Source: Paenilisteria portnoyi (GTDB lineage: Bacteria; Bacillota; Bacilli; Lactobacillales; Listeriaceae). From it: DNA of 64,000 bases. The translations under genes and the position numbers were made by a program. The notes beneath the pieces are model-generated. The model made no database searches. It was not told where the DNA came from and worked only from the letters and a program-made list of their open reading frames with translations. The stretch is taken from contig NZ_JAASTT010000014.1 in assembly GCF_014322795.1 (NCBI RefSeq), positions 1 through 64,000 of the forward strand, read 5' to 3'. How positions within the stretch are numbered: the first letter of the stretch is position 1; the number at the start of each line of letters is the position of its first letter. Shown piece by piece: positions 35,635 through 45,337 of the stretch.

Positions 35635-36686
35635 TCGCCGTCCACATCCTTTTTCTTCACCAGTGGAATCTTAATCTCCACACTCGTTCCCTTCTTAGGA
35701 AAACTAATGATTTTAATCGAGCCACCAAATTCAGCCACCCGTTCACGCATATTTTGCAGACCATACGAACCAGTCTGCGGTTTATTCATATCAAAGCCGA
35801 CACCATCATCGACCACTTTTAAAACGACCAAATTATCAATCACAATCATCCGGACTTCCAGCAAATTCGCCTTTGAATGACGCAGCGTATTAGAAAGCAA
35901 CTCCTGCACAATTCGGAATAAATGATCCTCGATGCCTTTCTGGAACGAAATATCCTCGATTTGCCATTCGACCTGAATTGGTAACTTCGTCGTCAACTCT
36001 TTCAACAACAACTCAATCCCCATTTTCAGCGACTTGCCTTCCAGCTGAATTGGGCGTAAGTGTAGCAATAACGCGCGCATTTCCGACTGCGATTCATTGA
36101 CAATCGATTCCACCATTTTCAACTGTTTCTGCATCATCGGCGTTGCGTTCTTCTCGCTTTGCTCATTAAGCGCCGACAAAAGCATCATCGCCGCGAAAAG
36201 CTGTTGACTCACCGAATCATGCAATTCCCGCGCAATCCGGTGCCGCTCCTCCGCCAAAATCGCCTCTTTCGTCTGCCCAGTCGTTTCGGCACGCTCATTC
36301 GCAATTTCCTGCGTCATCATCGTTTGCGCCTTCATTTTTTCACGTAGTCGCTCAATCTGATGATAAACCTGCTGAATCTCTGCATAAATTTCATCATCAT
36401 CCGCCGACTTCTTCTCCAATTCCCCTTGCTCCAAAAGCCGCAATGAGAAATCAATCGCCTCGAACTTCCGCTTAATAATATAGCCAATCACCGCTCCAAC
36501 AATGATTCCAATCGAAACCGCCATCAACACAATAAAAACGATAAACGGCAAATAAAAGATCTTTTTTCCAATCAAAAGGTCATACCACGAAATATCGCCA
36601 CCCGATTGATAAATCACCGTCGTTCCAAGTGTGGCAAGGAGTAACAAACCTGTCGTTGTCGCTATCGAAGCACGTGTAAACGTCAT
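35631..36686 (-). CDS. liaS: Sensor histidine kinase LiaS
   Basis: 351 residues. Two membrane helices (~8-28, 47-68) with a short extracellular loop, as in intramembrane-sensing kinases. A HAMP-like linker follows, then the HisKA_3 box [19 protein letters not shown] with the phospho-His near 163, then an HATPase domain with NTLRHSKA and DDGVGFD. It phosphorylates LiaR; LiaF restrains it. Coupled by overlap with both liaF and liaR. Confidence 0.93.
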   Translation of the reverse strand: MTFTRASIATTTGLLLLATLGTTVIYQSGGDISWYDLLIGKKIFYLPFIVFIVLMAVSIGIIVGAVIGYIIKRKFEAIDFSLRLLEQGELEKKSADDDEIYAEIQQVYHQIERLREKMKAQTMMTQEIANERAETTGQTKEAILAEERHRIARELHDSVSQQLFAAMMLLSALNEQSEKNATPMMQKQLKMVESIVNESQSEMRALLLHLRPIQLEGKSLKMGIELLLKELTTKLPIQVEWQIEDISFQKGIEDHLFRIVQELLSNTLRHSKANLLEVRMIVIDNLVVLKVVDDGVGFDMNKPQTGSYGLQNMRERVAEFGGSIKIISFPKKGTSVEIKIPLVKKKDVDGE

Positions 36687-37396
36687 AGTCTAATCACCTC
36701 TAAATCACCAAGCACGACAGACGTTATGATCTTCACCTTACGTGGCGCCGTCTCATAATTATCCGAGTATAGTTTAATCGTATCATTTTGCACAGCTGTA
36801 CTTTCCTTATCATACTGCAAATGCCCAAAAATAGCTGAGTGCTCCAGACAAATACCCAAATCAAACGGCACTAACAATCGAATTTTTCCCGAAAAACTCC
36901 GAATCATAACAACACTTTCGCCCGTAGGTAAAACCGTGTTCCCAAGATCAATAATCGTGTCACCAATACCTGTCTGAATGTTGATATCATCCCATTCATA
37001 TACGACATCTAGCACCCGCTGATTACCAAACCACTGATTGCGAATAAACGTATTACGCGGATTCATGTTTTCCGCCGTTTCTTTCGTTTTTACCATTAAT
37101 AACTGCGGTGCGCGCTTACGACTAACATAATAATATACAGCAAAAATCCCTGCGATTACGAGTCCAATTTTGAATGTAGCTGTTAAAAGTACCGCAATCA
37201 ATATAAATACAGCCGCAATAAAGAGCCTAGTACGAGCTTTCTTTTTCGGAATTCCTTCTTTACGCGATGTGAACAAAAAACAAATACCAACCGCAAATAA
37301 CACAAGTAATTCCCATCTGAAAAGCATCTCAAATGCGATACCCACTGCGACTAGCACCAAGAATAAGAAAATAAACGAACCTTCTAATTTTTTCAT
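36683..37396 (-). CDS. liaF: LiaF, negative modulator of LiaSR
   Basis: 237 residues: four membrane helices in the first ~100 residues and a C-terminal beta-rich LiaF domain (LGNTVLPTGESVVMIRSFSGKIRLLVPFDLG). First gene of the liaFSR-ktrC unit, with GGGGGG upstream of the ATG. Overlaps liaS by ATGA. It keeps LiaS inactive without envelope stress. Confidence 0.9.
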   Translation of the reverse strand: MKKLEGSFIFLFLVLVAVGIAFEMLFRWELLVLFAVGICFLFTSRKEGIPKKKARTRLFIAAVFILIAVLLTATFKIGLVIAGIFAVYYYVSRKRAPQLLMVKTKETAENMNPRNTFIRNQWFGNQRVLDVVYEWDDINIQTGIGDTIIDLGNTVLPTGESVVMIRSFSGKIRLLVPFDLGICLEHSAIFGHLQYDKESTAVQNDTIKLYSDNYETAPRKVKIITSVVLGDLEVIRL

Positions 37397-37424
37397 CTGA
37401 ATACCCCCCCTTTGCTGTCAAATT

Positions 37425-37439
37425 TTGAGTCAGACTCAA
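37425..37439. promoter_or_regulatory. Perfect palindrome upstream of liaF, possible LiaR operator
   Basis: TTGAGTC-A-GACTCAA, 28 bases before the liaF start. Lia/Vra-type systems are autoregulated through short inverted repeats with AGT/ACT cores, so LiaR is the natural candidate, but I cannot confirm it. Confidence 0.5.
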
Positions 37440-37539
37440 GTAACGGGTAACTAGACTATTAACTTCTGTCCCCCATTATAAATAGATTTTCCCAGTCACA
37501 ACAGCCGCTGTGGCTTGAACTATCACTCCATCTTAAGTC

Positions 37540-38412
37540 TTATTTTTCGCTATCTTCTTCTATTAAGTACGTGAAGCCATCCTCTTGTTTAATCCGGCGC
37601 TCCTTCATCAAACTACCCAACGCCCGCTTAAACTGCGCTTTACTGACGCCAAATTTAGCGCGAATCGCATCTGGATCTGATTTATCTGAAAAAGCCATTT
37701 TGCCACCTACGCTTCGTAAGTATGTTAAAATCATTTCTGCATCGTCACCTAACACTTCATGAACACGGCCACGAAGCGATAAATTAAGCGTCCCATCTGG
37801 CTTCACAGCAATCACGCGCGCATCTAACTTCTGCCCAAGACGCGGTTCGGAGGTCCGTTCCGTTTCATGTACGAAGCCAATATGCCCATCCTCGGTAATT
37901 ACAAACGTCCCCACTTTCAACAAGCGGTAAACCGTCCCTGTCACATTTTTATTAAACATGTCCTGCGTTGCTTTTGTCGAAATCGCCTTGAAATCATGCT
38001 CTTCACCGAGCACGCCCCAAATCCGTTCCTTCTCGTCCACGCGCAACATAATCATTAAGCGATCATTCTTTTTCGGCCACAAATGGTTCAGCGCCGGCAT
38101 ATCGTCCATCGAAACAACGACATCTTTTGGAATCCCAATATCGACAAACACGCCTAAATCCTTGCGCACATCCGTCACGGTTCCCCAAGCAAATTTCCCG
38201 ACTTGTGCTTTCGGGATAATGGTCGTCGCCACAACCTCATGATCATAATCACGGTAAATAAACACGGTTTCCGTATCCCCAACTGCCAAGTCCAAGTTAG
38301 ATGCATTCGTAAGCGGCAATTTCACTTCCACGCCACGTTTTTCTAACATATAATATTCTTCCTCTTTTGCAATAACAGTCATCACTTGTGCCGTTCCAAT
38401 CATATTTATCAA
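37540..38412 (-). CDS. cvfB: CvfB family S1-domain RNA-binding protein
   Basis: 290 residues. Tandem S1-like OB folds (~55-130 WGTVTDVRKDLGVFVDIGIPKDVVVS; ~145-205 GTVYRLLKVGTFVITEDGHIGFVHE) are followed by a C-terminal winged helix (DPDAIRAKFGVSKAQFKRALGSLMKERRI). CvfB (YitL) proteins bind RNA and in S. aureus affect virulence gene expression. Start TTG 38412 is preferred because GAGGTG is six bases before it; ATG 38403 is the alternative. Confidence 0.85.
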   Translation of the reverse strand: MINMIGTAQVMTVIAKEEEYYMLEKRGVEVKLPLTNASNLDLAVGDTETVFIYRDYDHEVVATTIIPKAQVGKFAWGTVTDVRKDLGVFVDIGIPKDVVVSMDDMPALNHLWPKKNDRLMIMLRVDEKERIWGVLGEEHDFKAISTKATQDMFNKNVTGTVYRLLKVGTFVITEDGHIGFVHETERTSEPRLGQKLDARVIAVKPDGTLNLSLRGRVHEVLGDDAEMILTYLRSVGGKMAFSDKSDPDAIRAKFGVSKAQFKRALGSLMKERRIKQEDGFTYLIEEDSEK

Positions 38413-38482
38413 CTTTTCCACCTCATTAGTTATTCTGTTCCTATTATAGCTTAAATAAAGAACACGGTACAGCCCAATCCAA

Positions 38483-38513
38483 TAAAAAAGCCGAACCATC
38501 ACCAGCTCGACTT
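38483..38513 (-). terminator. Terminator after cutC
   Basis: AGTCGA/TTCGGCT stem with a wobble pair, then TTTTTT on the minus strand. Confidence 0.6.
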
Positions 38514-38520
38514 TTCCAAC

Positions 38521-39213
38521 CTATTTAATTGCTTCCTGTAGCGCCATAATCTTCGCCACATCAAGCCCTTTGCTAAAATCACCATCAAGACGCGCGCCGC
38601 CACCAACATGGTACTGTGTATTCCGAAGCTTTTCATGCAACATCCCAATATTATCAGGAGTCACACCGCTTCCCACCAAAATCTCAAAAGAAGTCATATC
38701 CGCTTGACTATCCGCGACCCACTTTTCCAAGCGATCTATCGAATCCGTCGCCTTATCGCCACCACCCGATGTCAAAATTTGTGTAATGTTATTGCCGTAT
38801 TCACGAAGAACCGCATAGGCCTTATCAATATCGTGTGCACTTTCTATCGCTCGGTGGAACGTCAAATCCATGTCACCTTTCCAATCAATCACGTTTTCCA
38901 ATAAATCGCGATCAATCTCACCAGACTTCGTCAACGCACCAAAAACAATTCCACTTGCGCCAAGCTCTCGTGCCATCAAAATATCTTCCTGCATAATCGC
39001 AATATCATAATCATCATAGTGAAATGAATGGCTATGCGGTCGAATCATCACCATCGCTGGAACTTTAATATTCTCCGTAATCTGCTTGATAACCCCATAA
39101 CTCGGCGTCAAACCACCCTCACTGATAGCCGAAACAACCTCTAAGCGATCCACACCAAAATGCTCCGCTTCCGACGCTTCCCGTATATTCTCAACGATAA
39201 CCTCAAGTACCAT
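38521..39213 (-). CDS. cutC: CutC family protein
   Basis: 230 residues, TIM-barrel CutC family. Typical segments: LEVIVENIREASEAEHFGVDRLEVVSA, GLTPSYGVIKQ, MIRPHSHSFHYDDYD, GASGIVFGAL, DLTFHRAIE, ILTSGGGDKA, ILVGSGVTPDN. Named for copper homeostasis, though the family's biochemical role is unproven. The ATG at 39213 follows GAGGGG. The position next to crr is as in Listeria. A dispersed repeat lies upstream. Confidence 0.9.
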   Translation of the reverse strand: MVLEVIVENIREASEAEHFGVDRLEVVSAISEGGLTPSYGVIKQITENIKVPAMVMIRPHSHSFHYDDYDIAIMQEDILMARELGASGIVFGALTKSGEIDRDLLENVIDWKGDMDLTFHRAIESAHDIDKAYAVLREYGNNITQILTSGGGDKATDSIDRLEKWVADSQADMTSFEILVGSGVTPDNIGMLHEKLRNTQYHVGGGARLDGDFSKGLDVAKIMALQEAIK

Positions 39214-39298
39214 ACTCTCAACCCCTCTTCCTTCTATCATAACTATGTATTATTATTCTATCCTAATTCCGAGTCAAAAGAAATAAAAGAGTCCGGGA

Positions 39299-39474
39299 CA
39301 TAACCCAGATAAATCGGCGAGAAGCGCTCGCATTCAGGGGATTTGGCGGACTTCCGGTTCTCACATACACCAGTATGCTCCGCTTCCGGCTTTCACCAAA
39401 TCCCCTGAATACAAACGCTTTCGCTCGATTTGTATGAAGCAGAATTTTTCGTCCTACCCTAAGAAATGGGAGGG
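39299..39474. repeat. Dispersed intergenic hairpin element, copy 1
   Basis: About 175 bp, present in inverted orientation at 54984-55159. It contains a long hairpin (TTCAGGGGATTTGG/CCAAATCCCCTGAA core, extended by AAATCG/CGATTT arms) and a short hairpin GTCCTACC/GGGAGGGC at its right end. Copy 2 has matching changes on both stem sides. It lies between crr and cutC. Confidence 0.85.
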
Positions 39475-39518
39475 CGCTTTTGCTTTATCTTGAGTTTTTT
39501 CTCAAGCTCTTCCTACAA

Positions 39519-40010
39519 TTATTTCGTTTTTGATTCAAATACAACCGTTTGGCCAGCAACAACGTCCGTTACCGTTTTCCAATCAAAATCATATTTATTT
39601 TCCATGCTATTCGTTACCACCATCGGAATCACCGTGCTACTCGCATTTTTCTCGATGAAATCAAGATCCGCTTCCACAATCGGTTGACCCGCAGTTACCT
39701 TATCACCAAGAGCCACAAGCACTTTAAAGCCCTCACCTTTAAGCGCCACCGTCTCCAAACCGATATGGACAAGGATTTCTTGACCAAGCTCAGAGCGAAT
39801 TCCAAAAGCATGCTTTGTTTCTGCAACTTGGATAATTTCGCCCGACACTGGCGCTACAACCGTTCCATTCGAAGGTTTTACCGCAATTCCTTCTCCCATC
39901 ATTTTTTGGCTAAAAACTGGATCTGGAACATCTTCTAATTTCACGAATTGTCCTGTCGCATGTGCTACGACCGCTTCTTCTTTATCTTTTTTAAACATTT
40001 TCTTAAACAT
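39519..40010 (-). CDS. crr: PTS glucose-type EIIA component
   Basis: 163 residues, single-domain EIIA-Glc. The phospho-relay region contains VAPVSGEIIQVAETKHAFG and QEILVHIGLETVALKGEGF with the phosphoryl-accepting His at ~83. It takes phosphate from HPr (ptsH, in this window) and passes it to sugar-specific EIIB domains. In Firmicutes free EIIA-Glc proteins serve several EIIBC permeases. AGGAGG lies upstream of the ATG at 40010. Confidence 0.92.
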   Translation of the reverse strand: MFKKMFKKDKEEAVVAHATGQFVKLEDVPDPVFSQKMMGEGIAVKPSNGTVVAPVSGEIIQVAETKHAFGIRSELGQEILVHIGLETVALKGEGFKVLVALGDKVTAGQPIVEADLDFIEKNASSTVIPMVVTNSMENKYDFDWKTVTDVVAGQTVVFESKTK

Positions 40011-40214
40011 ATCAATTCCTCCTAAAGTTCTCTACCTCATCGTATCTTAAATAAGTTAGCTGTAATTTGTATGGTTAACACTGTCTATCTTAACCCCCCG
40101 AGCACGAAAATTGCAACCCTTTTACAGCATTTGTTACTTTTTTTAATCTAGACATGTCCTGTATTCTTTTGTTAGAATGGTATCAAGTCTTTATTTAGCA
40201 AAGGAAGTGGCATT

Positions 40215-41057
40215 TTGGGATTTATTACTCGCTGGTTTGATAGCATTGACTGGGATAAGTTATGGTTAGATTCCGTTTCTAAAATAATTAGCATAATTGT
40301 GTTACTTATTTTATATTTTATTCTTGGCTGGATCGGACGCAAGTTAATTCGGAGTTTCTTCCGAAAATACCGTTCGCAACAGATGGTTTCTGAAGGCCGT
40401 GCCAAAACGCTCGAAGGCCTTATTATGAACGTGTTTGGCTATATTATGTTTTTCACTTTCGCGATATTGATCTTACAAAATTTCATTAATGTAACGGCGA
40501 TTGTCGCAGGAGCTGGGGTTGCTAGTCTGGCGATTGCGTTTGGTGCGCAGGGGCTCGTGAGTGATGTTGTGACGGGGTTCTTTATTTTATTGGAGCGGCA
40601 ACTCGATGTCGGTGATAGCATTACGCTAGAGCAGGTGAATGGGAATGTAGAAACGCTTGGCCTTAGGACGACACAGGTTCGTGATTTTGATGGAACGCTC
40701 CATTTTATTCCGAATCGACAAATTATGATTGTGAGTAACCATTCTCGCGGGAACATGCGCATCTTGGTAGATATTAGAATCGCTCCAACCGCAAATGCGG
40801 AACTTGCGATGGATATCATTAAACGTGTTTGCGAGCAAGAAAAAGCGCTGAATAAAAATATTGTGGATGGCCCCACTGTTCTTGGCGTTCAGGAAGTAAG
40901 CGCCACAAATACCGTGATTCGCGTGATGGGAAAAGCCGTGAATGGGGAACAGTTTGAAGTGCAGCGGAACTTGTTAAAAGATATTCGTGAGGAGCTTGTT
41001 CGTCATCAGATTGAGTTACCACTTTCTTACTTGGCACCGTTAGAACCAGGAAAATAA
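40215..41057 (+). CDS. Small-conductance mechanosensitive channel (MscS family)
   Basis: 280 residues. Three membrane helices: ~18-40, ~75-95 and the pore helix with VAGAGVASLAIAFGAQGLVSDVVTGF at ~100-125. The cytoplasmic beta and vestibule domains follow (DVGDSITLEQVNGNVETLGLRTTQVRDFDGTLHFIPN). It opens on hypo-osmotic shock to release solutes. TTG start at 40215 with AAGGAAG upstream. Homologue of YkuT-type channels. The betaine transporter genes gbuABC that follow the homologue in L. monocytogenes are not here. Confidence 0.88.
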   Translation: MGFITRWFDSIDWDKLWLDSVSKIISIIVLLILYFILGWIGRKLIRSFFRKYRSQQMVSEGRAKTLEGLIMNVFGYIMFFTFAILILQNFINVTAIVAGAGVASLAIAFGAQGLVSDVVTGFFILLERQLDVGDSITLEQVNGNVETLGLRTTQVRDFDGTLHFIPNRQIMIVSNHSRGNMRILVDIRIAPTANAELAMDIIKRVCEQEKALNKNIVDGPTVLGVQEVSATNTVIRVMGKAVNGEQFEVQRNLLKDIREELVRHQIELPLSYLAPLEPGK

Positions 41058-41097
41058 GAAGAAACCTCGCGTTTATTTTAGCTCGAGGTCTCTTCTT
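41056..41097. terminator. Bidirectional terminator
   Basis: AAGAAGA-ACCTCG and CGAGGT-TCTTCTT arms between the channel gene and the convergent dapL. Confidence 0.85.
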
Positions 41098-41100
41098 ATT

Positions 41101-42222
41101 TTATATACGCTCTAAATAGCCTGTCAAAAGTTCGATCGCGAATGGAATCGCAGCTTCATCTGGATTTAATTTTGAATGGTGGAGGCTGTACTCGGAATCG
41201 ACACCAAGCCAGAACATGAAGCCTGGAATTTTTTCTAAGAAGTAGCCGAAATCTTCGCCGGTCATCGCTTCTCTGCAAGCGATATAGCTTTCTGGATGCG
41301 TTTTTTGTAGGTAATCGATGAATTTATTCGTTTCGGTTTCGTCATTGTCTACTTCGACGTAATCAGAACCTGGGATAAAATTCACCTCGCATTGATAGGC
41401 TTCTTCCCAACCTTTTGCAAGCTGTTTGAGCCGCGTCCACACGATATTCATTGTTTCCTTAGAAAGCGTACGAATGGTGCCATCTAAATAGGCTTCTTCG
41501 GCGATAACGTTCTGTACCTCGCCACCTCGAATTTGGCCGATTGTGATGACCGCCGCATCTAGCGGATCAATATTACGGCTGATAATCGTCTGCATCTGGC
41601 CGACAAAAGCGCTCGCTGCAACAACCATATCATTCGCCAAGTGAGGATATGCCGCGTGTCCACCTTTTCCTTTGAACGAAATGAATAACTCCGACGTGTT
41701 TGCAAAAAGGAGACCTGGTTTAACCGCGATTTGACCAGCTTTGTACTCTGGTGCAATGTGAAGTCCGAACATGGTATCTGGCCACCACGTCTTGAATTCG
41801 GCGCTTTCCATAATTGGTTTTGCGCCACCTGGCCCTTCTTCTGCTGGCTGGAATACGAAAAGGAGATTATCGCGCAGTGGCTTACTCGCAAAATGAGTCA
41901 ACAAGCCAAGCGCAATACTCATATGGCAATCGTGACCGCACGCATGCATTTTCCCCGAGTGAAGACTTGTAAAAGGTAATCCGGTTTCTTCTGTAATTGG
42001 TAGCGCATCGATATCTGTACGGTAACCAATCGTTTTTGTCGGCGCTGTTCCTGCGACACGGACTAGAATCCCTGTACGCCATGTTTTTATTTGCAAATTG
42101 TCTTGTGGTAGTGTTGCTATGTAGTCTAGCAGAAATTGTTGCGTTTTGAATTCTTCGTAACCAACCTCTGGAATTAGATGCAGTTCCCGGCGAATTTTTA
42201 TAAACGGATTTAATTCTGTCAT
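41101..42222 (-). CDS. dapL: N-acetyldiaminopimelate deacetylase
   Basis: 373 residues, M20 metallopeptidase family, hydrolysing N-acetyl-LL-DAP to LL-DAP in the acetylase branch of lysine/DAP synthesis. Metal-site motifs are [14 protein letters not shown] (~95-105) and [13 protein letters not shown] with the catalytic Glu (~132). Downstream of dapH by 78 bases on the same strand, as in Listeria and Bacillus. The product feeds peptidoglycan cross-links and lysine. Confidence 0.93.
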   Translation of the reverse strand: MTELNPFIKIRRELHLIPEVGYEEFKTQQFLLDYIATLPQDNLQIKTWRTGILVRVAGTAPTKTIGYRTDIDALPITEETGLPFTSLHSGKMHACGHDCHMSIALGLLTHFASKPLRDNLLFVFQPAEEGPGGAKPIMESAEFKTWWPDTMFGLHIAPEYKAGQIAVKPGLLFANTSELFISFKGKGGHAAYPHLANDMVVAASAFVGQMQTIISRNIDPLDAAVITIGQIRGGEVQNVIAEEAYLDGTIRTLSKETMNIVWTRLKQLAKGWEEAYQCEVNFIPGSDYVEVDNDETETNKFIDYLQKTHPESYIACREAMTGEDFGYFLEKIPGFMFWLGVDSEYSLHHSKLNPDEAAIPFAIELLTGYLERI

Positions 42223-42300
42223 TATTATTTCCCTCCTAAAAAGGCGCCCATTCCTAGCAAAAGCTCACACTTTCACCAAAAATAAACGCCGAATCAATTC

Positions 42301-43011
42301 TTATAGTTCGCGAAGTTCTTGCATAATTTCTGTTTTGGATTGTGTTTTCGCATCGATTTTCTTGATTTCTTTTGCAGGAATACCCGCAACAACTGTGTAT
42401 GGAGCTACATCCTTCGTTACAATCGCGCCTGCTGCAACAACAGCGCCTTTTCCAACGCGTACGCCTTCAAGAACCACGACATTTGCACCGATCACAACAT
42501 CGTCTTCTACAAGGACAGGTTGCGCGGATGGTGGCTCTACAACACCTGCTAGAACGGATCCAGCGCCAACGTGACAGTTCTTACCTACTGTTGCGCGACC
42601 ACCGAGGACTACGTTCATATCAATCATCGTACCGTCACCAATCACAGCGCCAATATTAATACTTGCACCCATCATGATAACTGCATTATCGCCGATTTCC
42701 ACTTGATCGCGAATCACTGCACCTGGCTCGATTCGTGCGTTAATATTTTTCATATCGAGTAATGGAATCGCTGAGTTACGACGATCATTTTCCACGACAT
42801 AATCTACTAATTTATCTTTATTCGCCTCAAGCAGCTCACTAACAACCGCCCATTCGCCGAAAATCGTTCCAGCTTCTCCCGTGATAAAAGTTTTAACATC
42901 TTCTGGGAATGTAATATTCGCCAGGTCTCCTTTAACGTAAACCTTGACTGGTGTAGCCTTCTTACTATTTTGAATGAATGAAATAATCTGATGCGCGTCC
43001 ATTTGTTTCAT
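42301..43011 (-). CDS. dapH: Tetrahydrodipicolinate N-acetyltransferase
   Basis: 236 residues from ATG 43011 (AAAGGGG upstream). An N-terminal helical domain is followed by a left-handed beta helix of hexapeptide repeats (~85-210: [38 protein letters not shown]). It acetylates tetrahydrodipicolinate with acetyl-CoA, the first step of the acetylase DAP branch. The matching aminotransferase is probably patA (46842-47993) and the deacetylase dapL, so the whole branch is in this window. Confidence 0.94.
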   Translation of the reverse strand: MKQMDAHQIISFIQNSKKATPVKVYVKGDLANITFPEDVKTFITGEAGTIFGEWAVVSELLEANKDKLVDYVVENDRRNSAIPLLDMKNINARIEPGAVIRDQVEIGDNAVIMMGASINIGAVIGDGTMIDMNVVLGGRATVGKNCHVGAGSVLAGVVEPPSAQPVLVEDDVVIGANVVVLEGVRVGKGAVVAAGAIVTKDVAPYTVVAGIPAKEIKKIDAKTQSKTEIMQELREL

Positions 43012-43060
43012 GAATGAAAAACCCCTTTCAAATATGTGCCTCCATCTAATAGTGCCACAG

Positions 43061-43939
43061 CTAGTAATGAGTTTCAAGATATTTATCTACAATTTCGAGA
43101 AACGCCTTCACTTGTGGTAGCGCGAGTGACTGTTCATAGCCAATCAACGACGTATCTCGACTTAAAATTTCACCTGACTTATCGACGAGCGGAATCTTAT
43201 TAATATCCTCGCTTGCCCCAATCAAGGTCACCTCTGGCAAAATCGCAAAACCAATGCCGTTAAAAGCCATTTGGCGACACGTCTCGATTTGATCCATCAC
43301 CATCGCCTGACGCGGCATCTTACCAAAATTACGCTGCCAATAATCCTGAATCACCTGATAATAATTCGAGTCACTTTGGAATTGGACAAACGGCCGTTCA
43401 GAATCCAACACATCATCTAACCGCGTGATTTCTTTATCCACCAAGAACAGCTTATCTTGAAAAAGTGGTTTTTGGATACTTTTCCAAGCTACGTTTCCAC
43501 GAACGATTCCGACATGCGCTGATCCGTCAACGAGCGCTTGGTGAATCTCGCTACTCCAGCCAGTGACGACCGAGATATGCACATCCGGGTACGCCTCGAT
43601 AAATTGCTTCAACACACGAGGAAGCCACATTTGCGCCACAATGCTAGCACAGGCAATTTTTAACGTTCCGCGAACAATTCCGTCTTGCGCCTCTAAACGC
43701 TCCTGAATTTGCCGTTCTCGCTCGATGACACGCTCTGCATGCTGGACAATCGCCTCACCTTCTGGAGTCAGCAGTAAGCCCTTTTGTGTGCGCAGAAAAA
43801 TCTTGGTTTCCCATCTGCTTTCAATCGTTTGCAATCGTTGGGAGAGCGCTGGTTGTGACAGAAATAGTTTCTCAGCACTTTTTCGCATATTAAGTTCTGC
43901 CGCTAAGCAAACCAATAGTTCGTACTCTGTGACAATCAA
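43061..43939 (-). CDS. ccpC: LysR-family catabolite control protein CcpC
   Basis: 292 residues. N-terminal winged helix ([25 protein letters not shown]) and a periplasmic-binding-type effector domain. In Bacillus and Listeria CcpC represses citrate synthase and aconitase genes and senses citrate; it also represses its own gene. TTG start at 43939, with GGAGCGAGA upstream. Sits between cbpB and dapH as in Listeria. Confidence 0.88.
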   Translation of the reverse strand: MIVTEYELLVCLAAELNMRKSAEKLFLSQPALSQRLQTIESRWETKIFLRTQKGLLLTPEGEAIVQHAERVIERERQIQERLEAQDGIVRGTLKIACASIVAQMWLPRVLKQFIEAYPDVHISVVTGWSSEIHQALVDGSAHVGIVRGNVAWKSIQKPLFQDKLFLVDKEITRLDDVLDSERPFVQFQSDSNYYQVIQDYWQRNFGKMPRQAMVMDQIETCRQMAFNGIGFAILPEVTLIGASEDINKIPLVDKSGEILSRDTSLIGYEQSLALPQVKAFLEIVDKYLETHY

Positions 43940-43954
43940 TCGTCTCGCTCCTAT

Positions 43955-44389
43955 CTATTCGTGGATATAACGCTGTACTTGCTTTAAAATGACATGCCTC
44001 GTAATAATACCTTCAAAAATGCCTGCTTCGTCCACCACACAAACAAACGGATTGTCAACGAGTAGCTTCACGATTTTCTCGATATCGTGCGAATTCGTCA
44101 AAACTGGAATCTTCGTCTGCATCACACTTTCCACTTTTAACTCTTCTAAACGCTCATATTCAATGCGTTCCAATCCAAGAATCGAATCGGTTATCATCGC
44201 GGAACTAATCAATCCATGTAACTTAAATTCAAAATCAAGGACGGGAATAACCGAATACCCACATTTCGTCAAAACTAGTAAGGCATGCTCTAAATTATTG
44301 CCGATTTGAACGTGCGCTACTTTTTCGGCGGATATAATATAATTTTCTAATTTATCATTCAAAAAATTTCCTAGTCTACTAGAGATCAT
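43955..44389 (-). CDS. cbpB: CBS-domain c-di-AMP-binding protein CbpB (YkuL/DarB)
   Basis: 144 residues, two CBS domains (~20-75 and ~85-140; VLDFEFKLHGLISSAMITD, VVDEAGIFEGIITRHVILKQV). In L. monocytogenes the homologue, Lmo1009, binds c-di-AMP and, when free of it, activates the alarmone synthetase Rel; B. subtilis DarB does likewise. Fifteen bases upstream of ccpC, so likely co-transcribed. Confidence 0.88.
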   Translation of the reverse strand: MISSRLGNFLNDKLENYIISAEKVAHVQIGNNLEHALLVLTKCGYSVIPVLDFEFKLHGLISSAMITDSILGLERIEYERLEELKVESVMQTKIPVLTNSHDIEKIVKLLVDNPFVCVVDEAGIFEGIITRHVILKQVQRYIHE

Positions 44390-44458
44390 CTAAATCTCCC
44401 TCATCTCTGTTCTTTATTGGCGTGTTTGAAAGTCAACTTCCAACCTTTAGTTATAGCC

Positions 44459-44715
44459 CAGCGTGTCGACAAACGCTCATTGTTGGGGGTATTTGAAGTA
44501 GAATGAGTTACAACCCCAATATGGAGGAGAACAAAGTGAACCTGTAATCCTTCGTCGTTAAAAGCTCCGTTCCAGTGCTCTTCTGCACTAGGTTTCGCAT
44601 AACTTCTTACTTGGTCGGGGATAAGACTCCCTCCTTATTTTCAGTCATCGTATCCTAGTACGCTCCGCGCTGGTACTCCTTTTTGCCTAGAAACTAAGCA
44701 TTTGTCGACACGCTG
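44459..44715. repeat. 257-bp element with 19-bp terminal inverted repeats
   Basis: Ends are 44459-44477 and 44697-44715, complementary at 18 of 19 positions and containing GTCGAC. No ORF lies inside. An internal TTGGGG/CCCCAA hairpin is near the left end. The right two thirds, read on the minus strand, match the element at 9959-10064 in patches. MITE-like or a structured extragenic element. Confidence 0.75.
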
Positions 44716-45235
44716 TAGTTTTGCGAAAAATCATGTGAAGCAGTTTTTCTGCAGTCTGTAGTTATAAACCCTGGCTATTCTAAATCCCTTGTGTATTTAT
44801 CCCAAAAGAGAATAGTTCAAACCTGTTCATGTCCATTTTACCATAAAGAAAGCCGTTTCAAAAGAAATGGGACTGGAAATGGGTGATTTTTGGGAGGGAT
44901 AATTGGCGGGATAGAGGTCGTGTTTCCTGTTGAGGCAGAGGGGGTGTTTGTGGGTTGATGATTGTTGATTCGAACGAGGGGTTTCATGCTGATTTAATTG
45001 ATGCGAAGCTGGGTGTAGGGGGTGAGCTTCCTATTTTCTATTTTTAGTTTCTTCATGCTAGGCCTATCTCGTGTGCGGGAACGCTCCGTTTTTTGACTTA
45101 TCATTGTTTCCAGATCCAGCTTCAACGGCTAGCTCCTCGAAAACTTCACGCCCTCCATAAAAAGCAAAAACGGCTTTTTACTGCGGCCGCTCCAGTTTTT
45201 TTCGGAGCTGGACGAGCCGTTTCAGCTTTTCAAGT
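44716..45235. other. Intergenic region, no gene seen
   Basis: G-rich plus strand in its middle (about 44880-45020). One short open frame (from about 44957) has no ribosome site. A stem AAACGGCT (45168-45175)/AGCCGTTT (45215-45222) with inner GCTCC/GGAGC looks like a terminator or repeat. A block at 45113-45140 (TCCAGCTTCAACGGCTAGCT) resembles dispersed repeats seen in other Firmicutes, from memory. Confidence 0.4.
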
Positions 45236-45283
45236 ACAAAAAGATTACCAAAAGCAACAGAGTTTGTCGTCTTTGGTAATCTT
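45236..45283 (-). terminator. Terminator after ykuJ
   Basis: 12-bp perfect stem AAGATTACCAAA/TTTGGTAATCTT; on the minus strand the closing arm continues into TTTTT. Confidence 0.8.
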
Positions 45284-45337
45284 TCCGTTACTATTCATTT
45301 TTTTCATTGGAGACTAGTCTTGTTTCGTATTCATCGC

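Noticed and set aside
44957..45050. Short plus-strand ORF beginning MIVDSNEGFHADLIDAK
   Set aside because: About 29 codons, no ribosome site, no neighbours to support it.
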